The notes: generated from the letters alone by a model not told the origin. DNA of 64,000 nucleotides from Robiginitalea sediminis (GCF_002198115.1 NZ_NGNR01000003.1:508617-572616); one strand, 5' to 3'. Positions 41,436 to 50,126 are shown, counted from the first letter of the stretch. Numbers and translations: made by a program.

Positions 41436-41924
41436 TTAACCCCGGATAGTTACCCCCCGTTTCAGCTCTTCAGGAGTAGGCGGCTCAAACCAGGTTTCCA
41501 TAAAGTCGAAGTTTTCACGGGATACCTCAAAGGCATAGGTTTCCCCTTTTTCGGTATTCCGCTGCATGACCCGCTTCAGCCGGACCTCCTTCGGGATATC
41601 CAAGAAGTGGATTTTAAGCCCCAGGCCTTCTTTCCGGGCAATCGCCCTGAATTTTTCCCGGTGCTCGAACCGGGCCAGGCCCAGGTCCAGGATCGAATCG
41701 GTACCCGAAGCCTCCAGTTGCCGGACCAAATCCAAAATAACGGCTTCGGCCCTCTCGATGCGTTCCAGAAACCAATCCAGGCCGTCATCCGGGGTTTTGT
41801 CGGGCATAAAAAGGGTGTTGTTCCAGGTATCTATGGAGAAGATTACCCCCTGGGTTTCTTCCCTGAGGCGTTTGGCATAGGTGGTTTTTCCGGAGCCGGT
41901 ATTCCCGACAATCAAGTGGATCAT
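41436..41924 (-). CDS. P-loop kinase (AAA_33/zeta-toxin-like)
   Basis: 162-residue P-loop NTPase. Walker A GNTGSGKTT is at residues 7-15. The layout (FSIDTWNNTLF, then LDLGLARFEHREKF and HFLDIPKEVRLKRVMQRN) follows small nucleotide-type kinases such as the AAA_33 group. It could phosphorylate a small molecule or a nucleoside. No toxin-antitoxin partner is adjacent, so zeta-toxin activity is not suggested. Confidence 0.78.
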   Translation of the reverse strand: MIHLIVGNTGSGKTTYAKRLREETQGVIFSIDTWNNTLFMPDKTPDDGLDWFLERIERAEAVILDLVRQLEASGTDSILDLGLARFEHREKFRAIARKEGLGLKIHFLDIPKEVRLKRVMQRNTEKGETYAFEVSRENFDFMETWFEPPTPEELKRGVTIRG

Positions 41925-42046
41925 AATTTACGTTCTGGGATTAATCTGCCCCCATATCAGTAGGAGAAGGTCTTTTTTTGTTACGAACCGGGTAATGCCT
42001 ACTCCTCTTTCAGGAAGGAATAACCGGGTGGGTGAGGAGGCGGCAG

Positions 42047-42967
42047 CTACTCCGGGATGGTAAGAACCACATTGCCCCGTTTACGCCCGGAGTCCACGTA
42101 GCGGTGGGCTTCCACGACCTCACTCAAGGGGTAGGTCCGGTCTATAAACGGAATGAGCAGGTCTTTTTCGGCCATCTCCCGAATCTCAACCAGATGGGCC
42201 GCCTGCTCCTGGGTCATGCTGTTAACACCCACAAAGCAGCCCTTTGGTTTCAAAACGTTCCGGGCCTTCCGCTTGCTGGTTTTACCTACGGCATCGAAGA
42301 CGATGTCGAAGGATCTTCCCAGGGTGGTGTAATCTTCCTGTTTGTAATCCACTACTTGATGGGCCCCAAGACTGCGGACCATTTCCTGGTTTTGGGTGCT
42401 GCACACCCCTGTTACCTCCGCCCCAAGGGCGCGTGCAAGCTGAACCGCGTAACTGCCCACGCTCCCCGATGCTCCGTAAACCAGAATGTCCATCCCGCTC
42501 CGGATCTCTGCCTTCCGCAGCAGGAACAGGGCGGTCATGGCCCCAACCGGGAGGGCTGCTGCCTGCTCAAAACTCAGGTTTGAGGGCATTTTTTCCACTA
42601 CCCCGTTTTTCCAGTTTTCCGGGATACACATATACTGGGCATAGGAGCCTGTTTTCAATAATGTTGTGGTCCCAAAGACGGCATCGCCCACCTGAAACCG
42701 GGAGGCATCCGGGCCAAGGGCTTCAATGGTTCCCGCCCACTCATGGCCGAGGATCTTCTTTTTCGGGGCGAACAACCCGAAAATCAGCCGGGCCGGCAAC
42801 CAGAAAAGCGGCGGGAAATCTGAGCTTCTCAGCCGTGCGTCCCCCGAAGTTACTGTGGCGGCGTGTACCTTCACCAGGATTTCATTTTTCCCGGGCGCGG
42901 GCTTCTCAATTTCCTGGAGCCGGAGTACTTCCGGCCCTCCGTATCTATGGTAGAGCACTGCTTGCAT
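42047..42967 (-). CDS. NAD(P)-dependent zinc-independent oxidoreductase (MDR/quinone-reductase type)
   Basis: 306-residue medium-chain dehydrogenase from Met 42967 (MQAVLYHRYGGPEVL). N-terminal GroES-like domain (GHEWAGTIEALGP), then a Rossmann domain with nucleotide motif YGASGSVGSYAVQLARALGA near 150-168. No structural or catalytic zinc Cys clusters are visible, so a quinone oxidoreductase or enoyl reductase activity is likely. The in-frame Met at 43054 would add residues in a region lacking homology. Confidence 0.87.
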   Translation of the reverse strand: MQAVLYHRYGGPEVLRLQEIEKPAPGKNEILVKVHAATVTSGDARLRSSDFPPLFWLPARLIFGLFAPKKKILGHEWAGTIEALGPDASRFQVGDAVFGTTTLLKTGSYAQYMCIPENWKNGVVEKMPSNLSFEQAAALPVGAMTALFLLRKAEIRSGMDILVYGASGSVGSYAVQLARALGAEVTGVCSTQNQEMVRSLGAHQVVDYKQEDYTTLGRSFDIVFDAVGKTSKRKARNVLKPKGCFVGVNSMTQEQAAHLVEIREMAEKDLLIPFIDRTYPLSEVVEAHRYVDSGRKRGNVVLTIPE

Positions 42968-43001
42968 GGAGCTTGTTTTCAGGGCATTGGCAGCCCTTGG
43001 A

Positions 43002-44072
43002 TTATTCCCGTTCCCCCTCCGAAAACCCGATGAGCTGGGAGGCAAAACCTGCAATTTCCGGGTAGTTCCCGGAAGTGTTGGACAGAACCACCACCGCGGT
43101 TTTGGTTTTGGGTACCAGCATCAACTGGCTGGTACACCCCGTTTGCCCCCCGCTGTGTCCAATAACCAGGTGTTCGTTCGGGGGTGGGCCGTACAAATAC
43201 CACCCCAGTCCGTATTTGTTCCCTTCGTAGGCTACCGGCTGGGGCCGGATCATCAGCTCCAGGGTCTCCGGCTTCAGCAGAGTGCCGTCAAGCACGGCAT
43301 GGCCGAATTTCAGGACGTCTTCCACAGTGCTTCGAAACCCGCCCCCGGGAGTGCGGTTGCTCAAGTCGTTCTGCTTGCCGGCTTTGGCACGCCGCCCATT
43401 GTGGTGATACAGACAGGAAGCGTCGGGCTGCACCTGGTCCAAGTTTTCCGCATAGGTGGCCGTCATCCCGGCGGGGTCAAAAATAAAGCGCTTCATATAG
43501 GCCGCGTAGGGCATGCCGGAAACGGTTTCCAGGATCCGGCCCAGGACCACAAAGCCATAGGTGGTATAGAAGTACTGGGTGCCCGGGGGAAACAGCAGGG
43601 GCCGGTCTATAAATACTTCCATGGCCTCTTGCAGGCTACGGTAATGGATAGTATTCTCAATCTCCGCCTCGTCCCTGTACTGGGTAAGCCCGGAGGTATG
43701 CCCCAGGAGTTGGGCCACGGTAAGTTGCTTTTTATTTTCTGGCAGGTCCGGCAAATAGGTTTCAATGGGCGCCTCCAGGGCAACCTGCCCGCTTTCGACC
43801 AGTTGCATGACGGCCACAGCCGTAAAACTTTTAGCGATAGAGGCAATCCGGGTAGGGGTAGAAGCTGAAAAAGGCGCCCCTTGTTCCATGCAACGCTCTC
43901 CTGCCGCCCCGGCCCATTGCAGCTCCCCGTCAACGCTCACGGCCGCAGCAATGCCGATGTTCTTTTTTTCTCCCGCCAGGCTCTGCAGTGCCTGGTCCGG
44001 GTCAAAGGGCTGCTGGGCCAGGACGTTTCCCAGCAATAAAATACATAGTAGGCTTAAGGGTCTTCTCCTCAT
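43002..44072 (-). CDS. serine hydrolase of the class C beta-lactamase fold (second copy)
   Basis: 356-residue exported protein (signal peptide about 1-19). Active site SIAK in RIASIAKSFTAVAVM, Tyr motif YTTYGF (Y-x-x), and HSGGQTG. The family includes D-aminopeptidases and esterases. It differs from the gene at 33295 in sequence. It lies 34 bases downstream of the DUF6265-like gene. Confidence 0.86.
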   Translation of the reverse strand: MRRRPLSLLCILLLGNVLAQQPFDPDQALQSLAGEKKNIGIAAAVSVDGELQWAGAAGERCMEQGAPFSASTPTRIASIAKSFTAVAVMQLVESGQVALEAPIETYLPDLPENKKQLTVAQLLGHTSGLTQYRDEAEIENTIHYRSLQEAMEVFIDRPLLFPPGTQYFYTTYGFVVLGRILETVSGMPYAAYMKRFIFDPAGMTATYAENLDQVQPDASCLYHHNGRRAKAGKQNDLSNRTPGGGFRSTVEDVLKFGHAVLDGTLLKPETLELMIRPQPVAYEGNKYGLGWYLYGPPPNEHLVIGHSGGQTGCTSQLMLVPKTKTAVVVLSNTSGNYPEIAGFASQLIGFSEGERE

Positions 44073-44105
44073 CGGATGGCGTTTATGTAGTCCGGTTTTA
44101 CTGTT

Positions 44106-44609
44106 TTAGTTTTCCGTATTCCTGCTTTTCTCAGACCTGAACGCGAAAGAAATTTGCATATCCGTATTGGATACTGCAGCATGAAGCCCAGCTTCCTCCT
44201 TCCAGTATTGTATCTTTTTAGGAAACTCCAGCTCCGGGTTTTCGCAAGTGAACCCTGTAGGGCCGAATTCGGTCATGAAAAAGACCACCGGCTCGGGATC
44301 TTCCGGGGCTTGGACATGGAGGGCCCAGGCAGCCCCGGTACGTTTCAGACGCATGTTTTCCTGCCAGATGGTATCCTGATCTTGCAGGGTAAACCCGAAC
44401 CCTGTGTATTCGCTATCCCCGGCCTTCTCCCAGAATTCATAGGTGGCTTTCCCGAGTTCTTCGCCCACCCGTTCCCATCGGCCCACAAGCCAGTCGAAGT
44501 AGGTTTCAGAGACAGCCGTTGACGTCGTTTTCTCTGGCGTTGCGTTGTGCTTCTGGGTTGGGGTGCAGGCAAGGATCAATAATACGGGTAATAGGGTAAT
44601 CTTACTCAT
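44106..44609 (-). CDS. lipoprotein of the DUF6265-like group
   Basis: 167-residue lipoprotein from Met 44609 (MSKITLLPVLLILAC, Cys 15). Mature part: FDWLVGRWERVGEELGKATYEFW, then ENMRLKRTGAAWALHVQAPEDPEPVVFF and FPKKIQYWKEEAGLHA; this fits DUF6265. It is beta-rich and probably binds a ligand; function unknown. Confidence 0.7.
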   Translation of the reverse strand: MSKITLLPVLLILACTPTQKHNATPEKTTSTAVSETYFDWLVGRWERVGEELGKATYEFWEKAGDSEYTGFGFTLQDQDTIWQENMRLKRTGAAWALHVQAPEDPEPVVFFMTEFGPTGFTCENPELEFPKKIQYWKEEAGLHAAVSNTDMQISFAFRSEKSRNTEN

Positions 44610-44749
44610 GACTATGGTATAAGGGTAAATGGAGATCAAGTACATATTTCCGGTTCAAATTTGGTCTGTTTCCAATGGTAACTGGTTATGTCTCTTTTGG
44701 AGAGCACGATAAAGTTCTATACCCTTGTTCCTGCCCCTTAATTCGACCT

Positions 44750-45325
44750 GTCCCAGTGGCTGAAAATGATAATCCCCCAGGCATCCAACTCCCTCAGGAA
44801 ATCTCCTTAAACCAATAAATCGGTTTCATAGAAGTTACACAAGTTTTGTATACAGGCGGTAGTGTTCAGCGTGTCCCCGGTAAAGACGATGTCTTTTTTG
44901 AGCGTCCCGATTTCTTCGGTAGTGACGTTGCCGTAATGTAGGCCCGCTTTAAACGAGGGCGCAACGTCATATTTTGAAAGGTACTTATGTCGATGTCCCT
45001 CAAGAGTTTCTTTCATTAAGAAAAAGCATGTCAACGCCCCAATGGGGGTAGGGGATGAAGTAATGTATCCGAGAAACCTGGGATGTCCGTTAAAGAGCGA
45101 ATGGTTAAAGAGCAATGCGGTAGCTTCCGAAAGAATAACGGAAGGATCGGTCCCTTTTTGGGGAAGGGCCTTCTGGCCCAGTTCAACCTGCACTTCGGAG
45201 GGAAGCCGGCCAAAGGTAACCGGTTTACTTTGCATACTGCTGTTGAAATCGGCAATGGCATCGACAAACTGGTGCCCCAATTGCCGGAAGGATTCTTTAC
45301 TGAGTGCTATTGGGTTGTTCTCCAT
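44750..45325 (-). pseudogene. chimeric remnant: PLP decarboxylase N-terminus joined to class III cyclase C-terminus
   Basis: The 172-codon frame (44807-45325) starts like an aromatic-L-amino-acid decarboxylase (FGRLPSEVQVELGQKALP, then LFNHSLFNGHPRFLGYITSSP; residues 1 to about 97). From about residue 100 it becomes a class III adenylate/guanylate cyclase (FKAGLHYGNVTTEEIG, KKDIVFTGDTLNTTACIQNLC). The join is in frame near 45022-45034. A TAA at 44807-44809 stands where a Ser codon follows LLV in cyclases, and cyclase-like codons (GDFLRELDA) continue past it. Both halves are partial, so this is a deletion-fusion remnant. The first 29 bases overlap the upstream gene. Confidence 0.78.
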
Positions 45326-45680
45326 GGGTGGTTTTTACCGCTCCGGAGGAAAGCTGAAGTTCCTCCGCCAGTTCATAATGTTCCGCAAAGGCATCGTACC
45401 GTAGCAATACCTTTCGGGCGTTCTCGGGAATATACGCCATTCGGTAGTTTTCACCGGCAAATTTCCGGACCGAATCCAGGCAATCGAATTGTAAGGAGAG
45501 TAAAAACTCGACTTCTCCTGGAAGCTCCCGTGTAGTAATCCGCACCTGTTCCAGTCCGGTAACCCCGTTACGCACCACGCCTGGGAAAACTTCTTCGCGC
45601 AGCAGTTGCAGGTACTTCGGCGCATTTTCGAGGGTGGTCCATCCCCGCCAGATGCGGATTACTTTTTGTAGGGTTTTCAT
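45297..45680 (-). CDS. antibiotic-biosynthesis-monooxygenase-like (ABM) protein
   Basis: 127-residue small ferredoxin-fold protein. The pattern IWRGWTTLENAPKYLQLLREEVFPGV, then VEFLLSLQFDCLDSVRKFAGENYRMA and PENARKVLLRYDAFAEHYEL matches the ABM/YgiN-type family as found in proteobacteria. Likely a small-molecule or heme-related accessory; role unknown. It overlaps the start of the pseudogene by 29 bases. Confidence 0.78.
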   Translation of the reverse strand: MKTLQKVIRIWRGWTTLENAPKYLQLLREEVFPGVVRNGVTGLEQVRITTRELPGEVEFLLSLQFDCLDSVRKFAGENYRMAYIPENARKVLLRYDAFAEHYELAEELQLSSGAVKTTHGEQPNSTQ

Positions 45681-45720
45681 AGGAAGAATTCTTTATACAG
45701 AACCCGGGCAGCCGTTTACC

Positions 45721-45761
45721 CAAAAATAAGAAAGCCAGAACTACAAGGGTGTAATTCCGGC
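45721..45761 (-). terminator. terminator of the 45801 gene
   Basis: A 12-bp stem GCCGGAATTACA / TGTAGTTCTGGC (two G-T pairs) with loop CCCT at 45734-45761, followed on the minus strand by TTTCTTATTTTTG. It lies 40 bases after the NTF2-like gene stop. Confidence 0.75.
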
Positions 45762-45800
45762 CTTCTACCTGCGAACCACTAAATGGTTTGGCGGTTTAGT

Positions 45801-46283
45801 TTACCCTTTACTCAGGGGGGAATGGTGTTCGTGGACCATTTTCCAGCCGTCGGTGGTGTTTACAAACAGCAGGGTGATCTGGTCGTTGACCACCACCAGG
45901 TCTTCCCCGAATTTCAGGTGGAAGTCCGAGTGGAAGGTAACGTTGGCAACATCGCCATAGACGGCAATCTGCAGGTCCTGGGCGTCGAATTTGACCACTT
46001 CGCTCACGGAGCCAAAAACATTGCGCTCGTGGGCTTCATTGGCCAAGCCTCCATTGCGGGGTTCTCCGTTTTTGAATTCGGTGAATTTGGGCCCGTAGGC
46101 GTGGAAGGAAATCAGTTTGTCCAGGTCTCCCTCCTTAATGCTTTGGGCCACGGCCACAAAAGTTTCCAGGACTTCCTGTTTGGCTTCGGGGAATTCGTCG
46201 TTGATCAGGTCTACCTGGGAATGGCCATAAAAAGACACCAATCCCAGAGCCATGCAAATGAGATAAGTAAATCGGGTTTTCAT
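45801..46283 (-). CDS. exported NTF2-like (SnoaL-type) protein
   Basis: 160 residues from Met 46283 (MKTRFTYLICMALGLVSFYGHSQ). Signal peptide, then a cone-shaped NTF2-like fold: VAQSIKEGDLDKLISFHAYGPKFTEF and VTFHSDFHLKFGEDLVVVND. It may be a ligand-binding or enzymatic SnoaL-like domain. It has its own terminator and an 11-bp inverted repeat upstream of the start. Confidence 0.72.
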   Translation of the reverse strand: MKTRFTYLICMALGLVSFYGHSQVDLINDEFPEAKQEVLETFVAVAQSIKEGDLDKLISFHAYGPKFTEFKNGEPRNGGLANEAHERNVFGSVSEVVKFDAQDLQIAVYGDVANVTFHSDFHLKFGEDLVVVNDQITLLFVNTTDGWKMVHEHHSPLSKG

Positions 46284-46292
46284 TTTGTTAGT

Positions 46293-46326
46293 GGTTTTAA
46301 TGATTGAGGTAAAAGTCATTAAAACC
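46293..46326. promoter_or_regulatory. 11-bp perfect inverted repeat upstream of the NTF2-like gene
   Basis: GGTTTTAATGA (46293-46303) and TCATTAAAACC (46316-46326), 12-base spacer, 10 bases upstream of the NTF2-like start. Probable operator or leader hairpin. The upstream gene encodes an AraC-type fusion regulator. Confidence 0.6.
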
Positions 46327-46391
46327 TGGGCGGAGGTATTTTCAAATTAGCCCAAAAAATGTGCTGAAACGTCCAAAGGGATTTTTGTGAC

Positions 46392-47588
46392 TCAGGATTG
46401 GAGGTGTTTCGCCCGATACTGGTGGGGTGGAAGGCCGTATTGCTCCTTAAAGGACTTTACGAAATGCGAGGTGTTGATAAACCCGCTATCGTAGCAAATC
46501 TGGTTGATGTTCAACCCGGTTTCCAGTAACAGCCCTTTGGCGTATTCCAGACGTTTGGCCTTAATCCAGCGGGAGGGGGTAGTGCCAAAGGTCCCTTGGA
46601 AATCCCGTTTGAAGGCGGACAAACTCCGGCCGCATAACCGGGCAAATTCCTCCACTTTTAAATTATAAAGGAAGTTTTCTACCATAACCGTCTCCAGGTC
46701 GGCGCCGGACTTTGGTGGTTGGGAGGCCTTTTCCTGTAAATCGGATCGCTCGGGGCGTTCCCCGGTAACAAACTCTGCTATCTCAGCCAGGATGGGGTAG
46801 GTGTCCCCGGTCCAGAAAAGGTGGTCGCGCCCGTCAAACTCCACCAACCGGGCATGGGGCATCCGATCCGCTATATACCGGCCCTCTTCCACCCGGATTT
46901 CAATATCCCCTTTTCGAAACAGCAGCAGGGTTGGCACCTCAATATCCCCAAGGATACCGGTTACATCTATATGGGTGCACTGTTTGTGCAGGATGAGTGC
47001 GGCTTTTGGGCTGGCCCCGGCCCGCAAATAACTGGCCAACCAGTCCATAAACCCCTGGTCGTGGGCGAGCGATGGAACCAGAGTGCGAAGTTCGTCCAGG
47101 TCGCCATGGGCCCAGTTTTCCTCTATAAGGCGGTTGGAAACCTCCCGCTCCTCGTCTGTGGGAGCCCACGGATAATCATCCGAATACCGGCGTTTCGCAA
47201 ATATGCCAAACCCGATCACCCCCAGGGAACGCTCCGGGTAGTGGAGGGAAAACAACAGACTCACCGACCCTCCTTCCGAATGGCTGAACAGGAACGCTTT
47301 TTTGGATTGGGTGGCATCCATTACGGCCTTGATGTCGTCCATTCGCTCCTCCATGGTAGAGTATGCGTCGGTGCGGTCCGAGAGCCCGGTTCCCCGTTTG
47401 TCGAACAGGATCAGGCGGGCAAAGAGCGTCAGGCGAGTTAAGAAGGCGGCAAGCCGGGGTTCGGCCCACATCATATCAATATTGGAGACCCACCCGGGGA
47501 TATAGATGATATCCACCGGGCCGTTACCGATTACCTGGTAGGCAATATTAAAATCGCCGCTGAGGGTATAGTTCGTTTTTGGTCTCAA
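46392..47588 (-). CDS. alpha/beta-hydrolase fused to AraC-type DNA-binding domain
   Basis: 398-residue fusion. Residues about 10-270 form an alpha/beta hydrolase with nucleophile Ser in LFSHSEGG (S-x-S-x-G form), acid in LLFRKGDIEIR and His in GRDHLFW; the YHPERS-like cap is reduced. Residues about 300-398 are an AraC/XylS helix-turn-helix pair (VEEFARLCGRSLSAFKRDFQ, then GLNINQICYDSGFINTSHFVKSFKEQYG). Similar hydrolases in other bacteria are fused to cyclases or LuxR-type domains; fusion to AraC is rarer. A ligand-sensing role is inferred. Confidence 0.82.
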   Translation of the reverse strand: MRPKTNYTLSGDFNIAYQVIGNGPVDIIYIPGWVSNIDMMWAEPRLAAFLTRLTLFARLILFDKRGTGLSDRTDAYSTMEERMDDIKAVMDATQSKKAFLFSHSEGGSVSLLFSLHYPERSLGVIGFGIFAKRRYSDDYPWAPTDEEREVSNRLIEENWAHGDLDELRTLVPSLAHDQGFMDWLASYLRAGASPKAALILHKQCTHIDVTGILGDIEVPTLLLFRKGDIEIRVEEGRYIADRMPHARLVEFDGRDHLFWTGDTYPILAEIAEFVTGERPERSDLQEKASQPPKSGADLETVMVENFLYNLKVEEFARLCGRSLSAFKRDFQGTFGTTPSRWIKAKRLEYAKGLLLETGLNINQICYDSGFINTSHFVKSFKEQYGLPPHQYRAKHLQS

Positions 47589-47651
47589 TAGGGGTTGGTA
47601 GTGTTCAGGCCATGGAGGCTTTTGTTTCCCCCATATGGTGGTATTCGTACC

Positions 47652-48596
47652 TCAGGGCCGTGGCTTAGGCTTAAGATACTCATTTACATCCAACCAGTGT
47701 ATAAAGGCATCAAACCAGCGGTTGCTGGTTCGGTTCGGATTGCCCAGGCCAAAACCGTGTCCGCCATTCTGGTAGAGGTGGAACTCCACAGGTATGCCGG
47801 CCTGGTACCAGGAATCAATTACCCCGAATTGCCCCCGGAACAGGAAATCGTCCACAGCAATCACATTGAACATGGGTGGGGCACCCGCCGGTACTTCCAC
47901 CGGGCCCATGCCGCCATAAATGGGGCCAATAAAGGCCAGTCGCATGGTTTGGGAGTTTAGGGTGGCATGCATGGTAAGTCCGGCCCCGGCTGAAAAGCCG
48001 ATCATCCCAATGCGGTTTACATCCACACCCCATTCCCCCGCCCGGTCAACGATCATAGCGTAAGCGGCTTCGGCGTCTGCCAATTGATTTGTAAGGTCCA
48101 ACTGTGGTGGTCGGGGTGGTTGTGCCGTTCCATCGGTAGCTACATCCGATGAGGGGGGCGCTGGTCTGGGGCGGTTCATCCAATTGCTGAAGTCCTCCAA
48201 AGATTCGGGAGTGGGGTGCAGTCGGTATTTGAGGACAAAAGCGGCAATACCCTTGGCCGCCAGGGCTTCGGCCACCTCCCAGCCTTCATTTCCCATGGAA
48301 AGCCAGCGAAAGCCTCCTCCAGGGGCTACAATGACGGCGGCGCCATTGGCGGTTCCTGGCTCCGGAAGGAATGGGGTTAAGGTGGCAGTAGTAATGTTCC
48401 GGGCCATGGGGTCGCCCCATTGGCGAAACCAGGACTCCGAGGCGGGTTGGTCTGCTACCCCGCCTGTCTCAAGGAGAATGGCATTTGGCTCTTCCGGAGC
48501 ATCGAGTGGATAAATAGTCCCGTCTTGGGCCCAGGCGGTTGTAGAGGTGGTGAAAGCCAGTAACAGTGCCGGGATGTTTTTTAAGAGTGTATTCAT
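47652..48596 (-). CDS. exported alpha/beta hydrolase (BD-FAE-like)
   Basis: 314-residue secreted esterase/lipase-type hydrolase with signal peptide (about 1-23). Oxyanion segment IVAPGGGFRWLSMGNEGW, nucleophile in IGMIGFSAGAGL (G-x-S-x-G), late Asp (VDDFLFRGQFG) and His (HGFGLG) make the triad. The group resembles feruloyl/acetyl xylan esterases (BD-FAE). It may release acyl groups from plant or algal polysaccharide; no polysaccharide locus is evident. A palindromic operator lies upstream. Confidence 0.82.
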   Translation of the reverse strand: MNTLLKNIPALLLAFTTSTTAWAQDGTIYPLDAPEEPNAILLETGGVADQPASESWFRQWGDPMARNITTATLTPFLPEPGTANGAAVIVAPGGGFRWLSMGNEGWEVAEALAAKGIAAFVLKYRLHPTPESLEDFSNWMNRPRPAPPSSDVATDGTAQPPRPPQLDLTNQLADAEAAYAMIVDRAGEWGVDVNRIGMIGFSAGAGLTMHATLNSQTMRLAFIGPIYGGMGPVEVPAGAPPMFNVIAVDDFLFRGQFGVIDSWYQAGIPVEFHLYQNGGHGFGLGNPNRTSNRWFDAFIHWLDVNEYLKPKPRP

Positions 48597-48624
48597 AGCT
48601 AATGCATTAAGGCCAGAGTGCTCT

Positions 48625-48648
48625 TAAATATAGTGTAAAATTTACACT
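48625..48648 (-). promoter_or_regulatory. palindromic operator overlapping a -7 element, BD-FAE-like gene
   Basis: The -7-like TATATTTA is at 48625-48632 (minus strand). Adjacent is the 17-bp palindrome AGTGTAAA-N-TTTACACT (48632-48648), with perfect arms, upstream of and touching the -7 box. A position of this type suits a repressor. Confidence 0.6.
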
Positions 48649-48722
48649 TATGTATCCTGGCTTGAAAATAATAATGATGGGAAAAAATGTGTTTCCGGCG
48701 TCCTAACATTACGGCGGATTAC

Positions 48723-48998
48723 TCATCCTGCCCAATACGTAAACCACATAATCCAGACGGCAAAAAAGAGGAGGGAAGACAGTACCGCATTGCCGAAGAA
48801 AAGCAGGCCGATCGGCCTTTTGTAGAAGTAAAACAAGAGGCCCAGCAGGAGGTTGGCCCCCAGCAGGATGGGCACTACGGTAAAGACCGGAAGTGCGGCC
48901 TCGCCTTCGGGTTGGGCCAGGTAAAAGTACAGGACCATCCCCGCAAACTGCAGCAGGAGTAGTCCAAGGCCAAGCTTCATAATGCTCTTGTAGCGCAT
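48723..48998 (-). CDS. small membrane protein, function unknown
   Basis: 91-residue protein with three hydrophobic segments (about 9-27, 38-56, 64-84) and very short loops. No family recognised. Start is supported only by the initial Met (MRYKSIMKLGLGLLL). Spacing to the neighbours is over 90 bases on each side, so it is likely monocistronic. Confidence 0.6.
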   Translation of the reverse strand: MRYKSIMKLGLGLLLLQFAGMVLYFYLAQPEGEAALPVFTVVPILLGANLLLGLLFYFYKRPIGLLFFGNAVLSSLLFFAVWIMWFTYWAG

Positions 48999-49094
48999 AC
49001 CTTCTTTCTCACCTCCACCGGGCGGGTTTAGAGAAAGATAATGAATTTGCCCAAGAGAGGATCCGGATTCGGGTCTTAAAATCCGATCCGCGGA

Positions 49095-49481
49095 TTATTC
49101 CAGGTCGGCATCCGTAAGGGTCAGGATGTACGCAGCGTCGTACTCATATTCGGACTCCAGGCGCCATAATTCGTCTAAGATTGGCTCCTGCTGGTAGGCC
49201 ACTACCTCGTACCCCCCGGTTTCCGTTCGGTAGAGGGTAATACTGCTAAAGGCGATATTTTCCGAAGGCGGGACAAAACCGTTGAAGTCAGACGCGACGG
49301 CAATAAACTGACTCGACTGGCTTGCGATGACCACTTCGCCGGCTTCTTCCAGGACAATGGCCAGGTCTGTGCTCGTGTTGTTTTCAATGAAATATTCCGT
49401 GCGGAAAACAGGCTCCTCTTCGGACTCGCATTGGGTGGACATCAGTAGAGGGGCCAGGAGGAGAAGGTAGATTCGTTTCAT
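49095..49481 (-). CDS. lipoprotein of unknown function
   Basis: 128-residue protein. MKRIYLLLLAPLLMSTQC has a lipobox-like end (STQC, Cys 18), followed by an acidic linker (ESEEEP). The mature part is beta-like with FRTEYFIENNTSTDLAIVLEEAGE. It ends in a Tyr-rich stretch (ESEYEYDAAYIL). No family recognised. Confidence 0.6.
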   Translation of the reverse strand: MKRIYLLLLAPLLMSTQCESEEEPVFRTEYFIENNTSTDLAIVLEEAGEVVIASQSSQFIAVASDFNGFVPPSENIAFSSITLYRTETGGYEVVAYQQEPILDELWRLESEYEYDAAYILTLTDADLE

Positions 49482-49616
49482 TTTCGTGTTTAGTTTTTAG
49501 CATAACACCTTTGGGTAGTAAAACCCTACCGAAAAAAGAGTCTATTCGCGAATAGGCACTCCACTCATAGGTTTCCCTGTCCCATCCCTGATTTTATACG
49601 GAACCAATTAAATGTG

Positions 49617-49648
49617 AACCGCCTCTTGCCGAGAAGCAAAAGGCGGTT
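49617..49648 (-). terminator. hairpin after the lipocalin-like gene
   Basis: AACCGCCT (49617-49624) pairs with AGGCGGTT (49641-49648). On the minus strand the stem comes after the lipocalin-like stop at 49703, with a mainly AT-rich tail; on the plus strand a TTTTT run follows. It could terminate in either direction, but strength is uncertain. Confidence 0.45.
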
Positions 49649-49702
49649 GATCAGGTTTTTCTAATGTGCTTAAATTTACTTCCGAAGAAGTCCTGAACGG
49701 GG

Positions 49703-50125
49703 CTAAAGCTTTTGGTAACGCTCCTGGTACTCCCCTTCACCTTCGTCTATGGTAAGGGTGAGTAAATCCCCATTAATACTAAACGATGCGGTATAGGAAT
49801 CCACGCCATAATCCAATTCAATGGATGTATCGGAAACATATTCCCAGTTTCCTGTGGCATCCTGGTCCATCTGGCATGCTCCGGATGTATCGTCATAATA
49901 GGTGAAACGGAACGTACCGTCTTGCAGGAATTCCAGGATTTGGTTGCGCTCGCAATCAGTTGCCAATTCTTCACCGTCATTGTCGATATACGCCCTGTAA
50001 TTCCAAACCCCCAATAAGGTTACTTCGGTATTTTCCCCTTCCGGCGTTGCCTCGGTTTCTTCGGCTTCACAAGCTACAAGGAACAGGGAAAGGGCAAAAA
50101 TAGGCAGCAATAGTCTTTTAAACAT
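49703..50125 (-). CDS. lipocalin-like domain lipoprotein
   Basis: 140 residues from Met 50125 (MFKRLLLPIFALSLFLVAC, Cys 19). Mature part: VTLLGVWNYRAYIDNDGEELATDCERNQILEFLQDGTFRFTYYDD, then TGNWEYVSDTSIELDYG, matching lipocalin-like (DUF4923/lipocalin_5-type) lipoproteins in Bacteroidota. A leader hairpin is at 50127-50158. Confidence 0.75.
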   Translation of the reverse strand: MFKRLLLPIFALSLFLVACEAEETEATPEGENTEVTLLGVWNYRAYIDNDGEELATDCERNQILEFLQDGTFRFTYYDDTSGACQMDQDATGNWEYVSDTSIELDYGVDSYTASFSINGDLLTLTIDEGEGEYQERYQKL

Positions 50126-50126
50126 A

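Noticed and set aside
41436..41924. Zeta-toxin/antitoxin module
   Set aside because: The kinase is zeta-like in layout but no small antitoxin gene is next to it.
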